From JBBKWQ01 sp037969115 (GTDB lineage Bacteria > Actinomycetota > Acidimicrobiia > Acidimicrobiales > Ilumatobacteraceae), in the NCBI GenBank assembly GCA_037969115.1, contig JBBKWQ010000318.1, forward strand, positions 1-10,212: a stretch of DNA of 10,212 bases. The letters run 5' to 3'. Under the pieces are notes generated by a model, which saw only the letters and a program-made list of their open reading frames with translations, did not search any database and had not been told where the DNA came from. This document shows positions 1-5,584 of the stretch, piece after piece. The position numbers and the translations under genes were made by a program. Position 1 is the stretch's first letter, and each line of letters opens with the position of its first letter.

Positions 1-16
1 GCAGAATTCGGTACAC

Positions 17-46
17 CTCCGTGGACGTCGGCGAACGTCCACGGAG
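17..46. terminator. Perfect 12-bp hairpin, possible terminator of a gene left of the window
   Basis: CTCCGTGGACGT (17-28) pairs perfectly with ACGTCCACGGAG (35-46) around a 6-nt loop. No T-run follows on either side, so it is not a classic rho-independent terminator; strong GC-rich stems without a U-tract are common at actinobacterial gene ends. It lies before any gene visible here and probably ends transcription entering from the left. A protein-binding dyad is the alternative. Confidence 0.5.
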
Positions 47-133
47 CCACCAGCGGAACGGGAGGGATTGCGCACGCTTGTCGCTGATGCATGGCCCTGT
101 TCAGGGCGATCGTGTCGTCGTTCGAACCGTGTC

Positions 134-156
134 GCGGGAGTAACTGCGGGAGTAAC
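134..156. repeat. Two direct copies of an 11-mer
   Basis: GCGGGAGTAAC occurs at 134-144 and again at 146-156, one base apart, giving a 12-nt period close to one helical turn. It lies in otherwise featureless sequence (47-200) in which I recognise no gene in any frame. It could be a pair of protein-binding half-sites or a small slippage duplication; nothing nearby decides which. Confidence 0.35.
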
Positions 157-200
157 GGACGCGGCTTCTGAGCCGGCGGGCCGAACTCTCGACATCTTGA

Positions 201-443
201 GCGCTCGAACGTCAACCATGGCCCGTCGACCACGTCCCCGGCGGACTCAACCGGTTCTTGACCGGATGGGGTGCCTACTTCCGTCACGGGAACTCGGCCG
301 CCCAGTTCGCGGCGATCGACTTCTTCGTGAACGAACGCATCACGACGATGAACTCGTTGTGGACCCAGCCCGCCAGCACCGGTTACCGCACCAGCTCCCG
401 ACCCGCCCGACCTCCCTCGATCGATCTCTTCAGTTCATGGTGA
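201..443 (+). pseudogene. Group II intron reverse transcriptase/maturase, C-terminal fragment
   Basis: The frame opens after a TGA at 198 and ends at a stop at 441-443. Its middle reads LNRF, then GWGAYFRHGNSA, then QFAAIDFFVNERI. This is the pattern of the group II intron maturase (GIIM/domain X) segment, where intact proteins carry LNxxLRGWxxYFRxGNS followed by a helix ending in a xxDxxVxxRL-like stretch. Intact intron-encoded proteins have about 300 or more residues of reverse transcriptase before this point and usually further residues after it. Here neither is present: the upstream frame is closed and, beyond about position 350, the sequence loses family character (Pro/Ser/Arg-rich). There is no sensible ATG start; the only one in frame is late. 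I read it as a decayed remnant whose end runs 9 nt into the 3' end of the convergent kinase gene. Family assignment is from remembered motif patterns. Confidence 0.65.
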
Positions 444-1079
444 GCCTTCGATGAAGAGGTCCGATCGGCGGCGTGTTGCTTCGATGATCTCAGTGTTGCG
501 CTCGTCGGATTCGCGAACGAACGTTGCGGCCGCCTCCGGCGTTCTACCAAACTGCACATGGCGGGCGATCAGGCGTGCGATCCTTACCTCAGGGTCGGTG
601 TCAACGTACCCGACGGCATCAAGGCAATCCCGGAGCGTCGACCACGGATCACGATCGAGAAGGAGATAGTTCCCTTCGACGATGATGATGGTGTCACTCG
701 AGCGCAGCCGGATGCGGTCTGGGCGTGGGTCATCAACTATTCGGTCAAAGTCAGGTATGAGGACGTCGTCTGTTGCGGCTCGAAGTCTTCGAACTACGCC
801 CGCGAACTCGTCAGCTGCGAAAGTCTCCGGAGCGCCCTTCACCCCCCGCAGTCCACGCTCTTCAAGGGTTCGGTTCGGGAGGTGGAACCCGTCCATCGGT
901 GCAATTGGCGCTCCGAGCTCGTGCGCGAGAGTCGAGGCGATCGTCGACTTGCCGCTTCCCGGCGGTCCGGCCAAGCCAAACAGATACCGAGTGCGCCCCG
1001 CTGCATCTCGGCGTATCCATTCGACCAGGGAAGCTACTGTCAGGTGGAGCGGCGGCACGCTGTGCTCGGAGAAGGTCAC
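435..1079 (-). CDS. frcK: FrcK-like P-loop sugar kinase (nucleoside/nucleotide kinase family)
   Basis: A 214-residue cytoplasmic kinase of the uridine kinase/phosphoribulokinase/pantothenate kinase fold. Visible motifs: Walker A GPPGSGKST (residues 38-46), MDGFHL (62-67), KGAPETF (81-87), PDFDR (109-113) and Walker B-like EGNYLLL (135-141). The DGFH and KGAPETF pair is typical of FrcK/YggC-type proteins; in rhizobia frcK lies beside the frcBCA fructose importer genes, and an FrcBCA-like importer is present in this window. I chose the GTG at 1079 because it forms a GTGA overlap with the stop of the upstream isomerase gene and has a GGAG ribosome-binding site six bases upstream (complement of 1086-1089). 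In-frame ATGs at 1109 and 1187 would add 10 or 36 residues overlapping the isomerase. The likely job is ATP-dependent phosphorylation of the imported sugar or a derivative; the substrate cannot be read from the sequence. Confidence 0.85.
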   Translation of the reverse strand: MTFSEHSVPPLHLTVASLVEWIRRDAAGRTRYLFGLAGPPGSGKSTIASTLAHELGAPIAPMDGFHLPNRTLEERGLRGVKGAPETFAADEFAGVVRRLRAATDDVLIPDFDRIVDDPRPDRIRLRSSDTIIIVEGNYLLLDRDPWSTLRDCLDAVGYVDTDPEVRIARLIARHVQFGRTPEAAATFVRESDERNTEIIEATRRRSDLFIEGSP

Positions 1080-1094
1080 GCTCTGCTCCGAGAA
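1053..1094 (-). repeat. Imperfect 21-bp tandem duplication across the manA stop/kinase start
   Basis: Two adjacent 21-bp units (1053-1073 and 1074-1094) match at 17 of 21 positions. On the coding strand each contains a GAGCA-AGCGTG core, so a GAG element and a GTG are duplicated. One GTG (1079) overlaps the isomerase stop. The other (1058) is an in-frame valine seven codons later and could serve as a second start. The kinase N-terminus reads as FSEQSV then FSEHSV in the longest frame, which suggests the extreme N-terminus is not conserved. Confidence 0.6.
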
Positions 1095-2143
1095 GACGGC
1101 ATGTCCCATTCTCGGGGTTCGCAGGAGGTTGGAGAAGGGGGTTGGGAGAAGTACCCGGTTACGGGACCAGAGAGCGTGCACGGACACGCCCCCGCTGGGA
1201 CGACGAACGCGTCTCCCCGGCGAATGTTGATCGAGCCCGAATTGTGAACCAGCTGACCCTCACCATCGACGACGAGCAGCACGCCGAATCCGTCCGGCAG
1301 CTTGACCTGGACTGAGGAGTGGACTGCCCAGGCCCGAAAGTAGAGGTCGGCTTCCGGGGGCATGACCGAGACGACAGTGTCTTCAAGTTGTCCTTGGGGG
1401 GGAGTCGCTCGCGTAACCAGTCGTTCCAAGTCGGCGTCGGTCAACGCATCGGGGCGGATGGCACCAATTGCTACGTCGAAACCCAGACCAAGGTGGCCAT
1501 CTATCGCTCCATCTATGTCGAAATCGCGCCATTCGAGCAACAACGAGAGATCGGTCGGCTCCTGAAGCTCCAGAACGAGAAGATCTTGACCAATTGCATG
1601 AGGCGTACCGGCAGGGACGAGGACAGCGTCGCCGGAGCGAACGGTGATCGGTCGGAGCAGATCTAGCATGGCCTCCGAATCCTGTTCTGCGACGAGGTCG
1701 GCCCACTCTTGATGAGCGACCGCTCTGTGGGTGCCGACGAATACCTCGCCGCCCGAAATCTCAGATTCGAGGATGACCCAGGCCTCCGTCTTTCCATACG
1801 GACAATCGAGATGTTCGCGTGCGAAGCTACGAGTCGGATGAACGTGAACTGGCAACCGCTGTGCCGGGTCGAGCAGCTTCACCAACACACTCGGCGAGGA
1901 CCCGTGACGGGCCACGTGCTCGGCTCCCAGCCAGTCGATCGGATTCGCCTCGATTTCCGCCCGCAACGTGCTCTCACCGAAAGGCGTGAGCCCAGTTGTC
2001 GATTCTCCAAATCGAGTGACGACCGAGCCCAACCATTCCTCAGGTCGGTGTGAGCCGAACGGCGAGTTGCGAAGTCCGGAAATGCGGCTGCCGCCCTTGT
2101 AGAAATGTTCGAAGGTGTTGGGCGGAAGTGAAAACGGATTCAT
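1076..2143 (-). CDS. manA: Class I mannose-6-phosphate isomerase
   Basis: A 355-residue cytoplasmic zinc enzyme of the cupin-fold type I phosphomannose isomerases, interconverting mannose-6-P and fructose-6-P. Candidate metal ligands line up with the family pattern: H100 and H102 in LPVHVHPT, E120 in KTE, and H182 in GTPHAI. In E. coli ManA the first of these positions is Gln. The N-terminus (LPPNTF, FYKGG, WLGS at 37-40) looks like that of actinobacterial homologues, supporting the ATG at 2143, although no strong ribosome-binding site precedes it. The length is close to the usual 320-400. It is followed by the kinase gene with a 4-nt overlap, so the two are probably co-translated. It is preceded by a 162-nt gap after the reductase gene. 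Next to a fructose/mannose-type importer its job is presumably to feed mannose into fructose-6-P or the reverse. Confidence 0.9.
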   Translation of the reverse strand: MNPFSLPPNTFEHFYKGGSRISGLRNSPFGSHRPEEWLGSVVTRFGESTTGLTPFGESTLRAEIEANPIDWLGAEHVARHGSSPSVLVKLLDPAQRLPVHVHPTRSFAREHLDCPYGKTEAWVILESEISGGEVFVGTHRAVAHQEWADLVAEQDSEAMLDLLRPITVRSGDAVLVPAGTPHAIGQDLLVLELQEPTDLSLLLEWRDFDIDGAIDGHLGLGFDVAIGAIRPDALTDADLERLVTRATPPQGQLEDTVVSVMPPEADLYFRAWAVHSSVQVKLPDGFGVLLVVDGEGQLVHNSGSINIRRGDAFVVPAGACPCTLSGPVTGYFSQPPSPTSCEPREWDMPSSRSRA

Positions 2144-2305
2144 TGGCAGGTGACGTGCCCTCTCGGATCAGCGGACGTGCGAGGTCATGGTAGTGGCGCT
2201 CGTTCCTGGCCGCTGAACGACGACAACTCGCCCCCGACCCGAGCCCCGCTCGAGGCGTGGGCGACGGCTTGGCGATGGAGAGGGGATACTCGAGCCACCT
2301 CGGAC
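2144..2305. other. 162-nt gap between reductase and isomerase genes
   Basis: I find no credible small gene, strong hairpin or clear -10/-35 pair on the - strand in this stretch. Both flanking genes point left, so it may be a long leader for the isomerase-kinase pair or carry an unrecognised promoter. Open frames crossing it on the - strand are shadows of the reductase in another frame. Confidence 0.4.
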
Positions 2306-3331
2306 TCAGCCGGCAGCGCTTGACTGTGCCCACAGATTGACTCCGCCGTCGACCGCGAACTGGTCGATGGCGGTCAGCTCGTCGTCGGAAAAGTCGATGT
2401 GTTCGAGAGCGCCGAGGCAATCGGCGATCTGCTCCCAGCGACTGGCGCCGATCAACGCTGCGGTGATCACGTTGTCTCGGAGCACCCACGAGATCGACAT
2501 CTGGGCGAGCGACTGCCCTCGTGCTTCGGCGATCGCTCGCAGTCCGCGTACCCGTGCGAGGTTCGCATCGTTGACGATTTGGGGATCGAAGGAGCCGGCC
2601 TCGGCGGCACGCGAGTCGGAGGGAATTCCGTCGACGTACTTGTTGGTGAGCAGACCCTGGGCCAATGGGGAGAACGCAATGCAGCCGATACCTTCGTCGC
2701 GGAGCACGTCGGTCAGTCCGCCTTCGATCCAACGATTCAGCAACGAGTACGACGGTTGATGGATGAGGCACGGCGTGTTCAGTTCCCGAAGAATCTCGAC
2801 GGCCTCACGCGTCCTCTCCGGACCGTACGAGGAGATGCCGGCATACAGCGCCCTGCCCGAACGCACAGCATGGTCGAGCGCACCCATCGTCTCTTCGAGC
2901 GGGGTATCGGGGTCGAAGCGGTGCGAGTAGAAAATGTCGACGTACTCGAGTCCCATCCGCTGGAGTGACTGATCGAGGCTCGCCAGGAGGCTCTTGCGGC
3001 TTCCCCACTCGCCATAGGGGCCATCCCACATGAGATAGCCGGCCTTGGTCGAGATCACGAGCTCGTCGCGATATGGCTTCAGATCGCCGGCGAGTAACAC
3101 ACCGAAATTCGTTTCCGCCGATCCCGGCGGCGGTCCGTAGTTGTTGGCGAGGTCGAAATGTGTGATTCCCGCATCAAACGACTTGAGGATCATCCGGCGA
3201 GCCTCTTCGGTCAGCGCTTGCTCGCCGAAGTTCTGCCAGAGTCCGAGCGAGATTCGTGGGAGCTTCAACCCGCGGGTACCGCACCGGGCATAGGTCATGG
3301 TGTCGTAACGGTCTTTTTCGGGTGAGTACAT
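2306..3331 (-). CDS. gpr: Aldo/keto reductase, L-glyceraldehyde-3-phosphate reductase type (YghZ/Gpr)
   Basis: A 341-residue NADPH-dependent aldo/keto reductase. The AKR catalytic tetrad is visible as D60, Y65, K96 and H137, in the contexts FDLANNYG, STKAG and YSHR. The cofactor loop is GASRWEQI (295-302). Long stretches such as ITHFDLANNYGPPPGSAE and IAFSPLAQGLLT are near-identical in style to E. coli YghZ, which reduces L-glyceraldehyde-3-P (and methylglyoxal) to glycerol-3-P-type products. The N-terminus before MTYARCG also resembles that of YghZ (NPERYGQM), which supports the ATG at 3331 over the internal ATG at 3298. It is transcribed divergently from the barrel/PfkB pair across about 60 bp, so the two directions may be co-regulated. 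In this cluster it may dispose of a triose from aldol cleavage, an inference. The AKR family is broad and another aldehyde substrate is possible. Confidence 0.9.
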   Translation of the reverse strand: MYSPEKDRYDTMTYARCGTRGLKLPRISLGLWQNFGEQALTEEARRMILKSFDAGITHFDLANNYGPPPGSAETNFGVLLAGDLKPYRDELVISTKAGYLMWDGPYGEWGSRKSLLASLDQSLQRMGLEYVDIFYSHRFDPDTPLEETMGALDHAVRSGRALYAGISSYGPERTREAVEILRELNTPCLIHQPSYSLLNRWIEGGLTDVLRDEGIGCIAFSPLAQGLLTNKYVDGIPSDSRAAEAGSFDPQIVNDANLARVRGLRAIAEARGQSLAQMSISWVLRDNVITAALIGASRWEQIADCLGALEHIDFSDDELTAIDQFAVDGGVNLWAQSSAAG

Positions 3332-3356
3332 GGTGAGCAGTTCTACCAGTCGCTCG

Positions 3357-3386
3357 TGGTCATCGGAGCCGCCGTGCGTCTACGAT
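3357..3386 (+). promoter_or_regulatory. Candidate promoter of the barrel/PfkB genes (leaderless)
   Basis: A TGGTCA -35-like hexamer (3357-3362, four matches to TTGACA) lies 18 bp before a TACGAT -10 box (3381-3386). Eight bases further is the GTG at 3395, about where transcription would begin, so the message would be leaderless. No ribosome-binding site precedes that GTG, in keeping with this. The site falls inside the divergent region shared with the reductase gene. The call rests on motif spacing alone. Confidence 0.4.
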
Positions 3387-3394
3387 CGCCGTCC

Positions 3395-4378
3395 GTGGAA
3401 GCACCTGAGAAATCCGTGGAACGAAAGCTCGCGAACATGCGATCGGGTCGGTACACCCCAGAGGACTTCATCGTCGCCGACGCCAAGGACGGCGACATGG
3501 CGTTCGGCCTGCTCGCTCCGGGGCCGAAAGTCGACGGAGCCCTGAAGGTGAAAGCGGACTATCTCGATGCGATCACTGCGATGACCCGATCGGGTCTCGT
3601 GGACGTGATGTTGCTGTCGGCTTCCTCGGCCGAAACCCTGAACCGCAAGGGCGTGTTCAAGGGATCCGCGGTAACGCCTGCGGTCAGGATGAACGACGCG
3701 ACCGACATCTGGATGGCACGAGGTTCCAACTACCGTGAGTCGCGGTCACGTCCGTTCTCGACAGCGGACATCGGCTCGGTGTCGGCGTTCTGTGGCCTCG
3801 GCTTGTATTCCATGACGTTTTCTAACCACCTCGAAGCCGACCGGGCCAGTCTCGAGGCCTACCGGGACTTTCGCCAAGCGGTTCGCCCATTCGAGTTCCA
3901 ACACTTTCTCGAAGTCTTCAATCCCGCCTTCGATATCGGAATCCCGGAAGCCGAACTGGGCGACTACATCAACGACATGATCATCAAGGCCGTCGCAGGA
4001 GTCACGGCGAGGGACGCGCCACAGTTTCTGAAGATCCAGTTCAACGGCCAACGAGCCATGTCCGAGCTTTCGTCGTACGATCCTGAGAATCTCATTGTCG
4101 GAATTCTCGGCGGAGCGAAAGGCACGACCCGGGATACCTTCGAGCTTGCGCATCAGGCGGAGCAATCGGGGGCAAGGGTTGCGCTGTTCGGTCGCAAGAT
4201 AAATTTGTCCGAAGCGCCGTTGGAACTCGTGAGGTTGTTGCGCGAGACGATCGAGCAGAGGGCCTCACCCGAACTGGCCGTGCGGCTGTATCACGAGCAT
4301 CTCGCAGAGCTGGGTATCAGTCCTCATCGAAGCCTGTCCGAGGATCTCGAGATCACTGATCCCGTGCTGATGTCGTGA
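3395..4378 (+). CDS. Uncharacterised (beta/alpha)-barrel protein, aldolase-like
   Basis: I do not recognise a named enzyme. The 327-residue soluble protein has an alternating strand/helix pattern reminiscent of class I DhnA/LacD-type aldolases: acidic first strand VADAKDGDMAFG (27-38), HFLEVFN (170-176), a strand carrying a lysine, FLKIQFNG (211-218, K213, possible Schiff-base residue), a glycine-rich GGAKG loop (239-243), and a last strand ALFGRKI (263-269) like a phosphate-binding site. The frame is open from a GTG at 3356; I prefer the GTG at 3395 because a plausible -10 lies just before it and the upstream part would overlap that promoter. An ATG at 3437 is a further option. Its stop overlaps the start of the PfkB kinase (GTGA), so the two are probably one functional unit: a kinase makes a sugar phosphate and this barrel cleaves or isomerises it. 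The function is inference; an isomerase or epimerase is an alternative. Confidence 0.8.
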   Translation: MEAPEKSVERKLANMRSGRYTPEDFIVADAKDGDMAFGLLAPGPKVDGALKVKADYLDAITAMTRSGLVDVMLLSASSAETLNRKGVFKGSAVTPAVRMNDATDIWMARGSNYRESRSRPFSTADIGSVSAFCGLGLYSMTFSNHLEADRASLEAYRDFRQAVRPFEFQHFLEVFNPAFDIGIPEAELGDYINDMIIKAVAGVTARDAPQFLKIQFNGQRAMSELSSYDPENLIVGILGGAKGTTRDTFELAHQAEQSGARVALFGRKINLSEAPLELVRLLRETIEQRASPELAVRLYHEHLAELGISPHRSLSEDLEITDPVLMS

Positions 4379-5397
4379 CGACGACCAAACGGCGCGGCTT
4401 CGTCTGTGGCGGTTCGTGGGCGGTTGATCGCATCAAGTTGGTCGACCACTGGCCGGACCAGGAGACGCTCGCTCGTATCACGGAGACGGATCAGCAAGGG
4501 GGTGGTTCTGCCCACAACTTCGGAGTCGACATACGTAAGCTTGACGCAACCATGCCGGTCGAAGCGATCGGTCTACTGGGCAACGATGCCGACGGTGACT
4601 TCTTGTTCGAGAAGGCCCGCGAGATGGGCATCGGCACCGGGCAGTTGCACCGAACCGACGAGGCGGCCACGTCCTACACCGACGTCATGTCGGTGAAGGG
4701 AACTGGGAAACGGACCTTCTTCCACGACGTCGGCACGAACGACCTGTTGACGCCCGATCACTTCGACTTCTGGTCGACCACATGCCACGTCCTCCACCTG
4801 GGCTTGTTGGGGCTCCACAAACACCTCGATAACCCGTGGCGCGACGACCCAAATGGTTGGGTGACGATACTCAGGACCGCAAAGTCAGCCGGACTTGAGA
4901 CCAATGTCGAACTGGTGTCGATCGAAGGCACACGAATTCGGCAAATCTGCCTACCCTGTCTGCCGTATCTCGACACCTTGATCGTCAACGACCATGAAAT
5001 CGGAGGCCTCTCGGGGATTCCGACAATCAGAGACGGCCGAACCGATCGGTCGCTGTGTCGTGAGGCAGCTCTGGCGGTTCTCGACGAGGGGAATATGCGA
5101 TTGGTGGCGGTTCATTATCCCGAGGGTGCCGTCTGCGTGACCCGCGAGGGGCAAGTCATCGAGTGCCCATCAGTGTCGGTGCCGCCCGAGGCCATCGGCA
5201 GCACAGTCGGCGCAGGCGACGCTTTCGCAGCGGGAATGTTATGGGCCCTGCACACGGGCTGGCCGGTTGAGCACGCTCTACAGCTCGCTCATGCAGTTGC
5301 AGCGAGCAGTCTTCGGTCACAGACGACGGTCGGATCGGTCGAAGATGTCGACACGTGTCTCGAGCTGGCGGGGTCCGGGTTCGTTCGACCGCAATGA
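4375..5397 (+). CDS. PfkB-family carbohydrate kinase
   Basis: A 340-residue cytoplasmic kinase of the ribokinase/PfkB family. Motifs: N-terminal CGGSWAVD with a conserved Asp (11-18), the substrate-binding GGGSAHN (42-48), NDHEIGGL (205-212), and the PfkB signature with the anion hole and catalytic base, GAGDAFAAG (279-287, catalytic Asp 282). It starts with GTG at 4375 overlapping the preceding stop, with no clear ribosome-binding site, which suggests translational coupling to the barrel protein. The length is slightly above the usual 300-330. The substrate cannot be read from sequence: the family includes fructokinases, ribokinase, tagatose-6-P kinase and 5-dehydro-2-deoxygluconokinase. Next to an aldolase-like barrel, a ketose or keto-sugar acid (phosphate) is the natural guess. 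It differs from the FrcK-like kinase, so the cluster carries two unrelated sugar kinases. Confidence 0.88.
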   Translation: MTTTKRRGFVCGGSWAVDRIKLVDHWPDQETLARITETDQQGGGSAHNFGVDIRKLDATMPVEAIGLLGNDADGDFLFEKAREMGIGTGQLHRTDEAATSYTDVMSVKGTGKRTFFHDVGTNDLLTPDHFDFWSTTCHVLHLGLLGLHKHLDNPWRDDPNGWVTILRTAKSAGLETNVELVSIEGTRIRQICLPCLPYLDTLIVNDHEIGGLSGIPTIRDGRTDRSLCREAALAVLDEGNMRLVAVHYPEGAVCVTREGQVIECPSVSVPPEAIGSTVGAGDAFAAGMLWALHTGWPVEHALQLAHAVAASSLRSQTTVGSVEDVDTCLELAGSGFVRPQ

Positions 5398-5477
5398 GAT
5401 CGCCAGACCCCCGACGGTGAGGACGAGATCACCAGGCATCCTCGCCTCGCGATCGAATGATCACACCGGGGTACTGC

Positions 5478-5513
5478 GATCGCTGCCGACATCGGGAACG
5501 AGTGAGAGCGATC
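5478..5513. promoter_or_regulatory. Inverted repeat upstream of the importer promoter, possible operator
   Basis: GATCGCT (5478-5484) is the reverse complement of AGCGATC (5507-5513), with 22 bases between, directly upstream of the candidate promoter at 5523-5551. Half-site centres are about 29 bp apart, near three helical turns, so a regulator could bind both arms on one face. The arms are short and GATC/CGATCG words are frequent in this genome, so chance is a real possibility. Confidence 0.25.
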
Positions 5514-5522
5514 CTTGACAAC

Positions 5523-5551
5523 TGGACAATCGGACGAGGGGGCTGTACGTT
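5523..5551 (+). promoter_or_regulatory. Candidate promoter of the frcBCA-like importer
   Basis: TGGACA (5523-5528, five of six matches to TTGACA) is followed after exactly 17 bp by TACGTT (5546-5551), a good actinobacterial TANNNT -10 box. A full TTGACA also lies just upstream (5515-5520) but has no -10 at a normal distance. Transcription would begin near 5558, giving a leader of roughly 27 nt that contains the ribosome-binding site. This gives the importer its own promoter, separate from the barrel/PfkB pair. Confidence 0.5.
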
Positions 5552-5572
5552 CGCGGCAGTCCGACATCTATA

Positions 5573-5579
5573 GGGGGAG
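5573..5579 (+). promoter_or_regulatory. Strong ribosome-binding site of the binding-protein gene
   Basis: AGGGGGAG lies five bases before the ATG at 5585. It is the best Shine-Dalgarno match in the window, where several other genes start leaderless or by overlap. This fits the high copy number usual for a substrate-binding protein and fixes the start. Confidence 0.7.
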
Positions 5580-5584
5580 CAACG

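Noticed and set aside
68..454. A 128-codon + strand frame at the left end
   Set aside because: Arg/Pro-rich, without recognisable motifs; the maturase-like signal is in a different frame of the same DNA.
688..720. A GAGC-AGCCGGATGCGG stretch resembling group II intron domain V
   Set aside because: It lies within conserved kinase coding sequence, lacks the paired second strand, and is far from the maturase end.
558..1247. Long + strand open frames opposite the kinase gene
   Set aside because: They are antisense shadows of a clear P-loop kinase with intact motifs; their translations show no family pattern.
2040..2771. A 243-codon - strand frame bridging the reductase-isomerase gap
   Set aside because: It overlaps the reductase in another frame and is Arg/Ser-rich; it does not explain the gap.
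5476..5483. GCGATCGC, identical to the cyanobacterial HIP1 octamer
   Set aside because: A single palindromic octamer in high-GC DNA; nothing else in the window is cyanobacterial.
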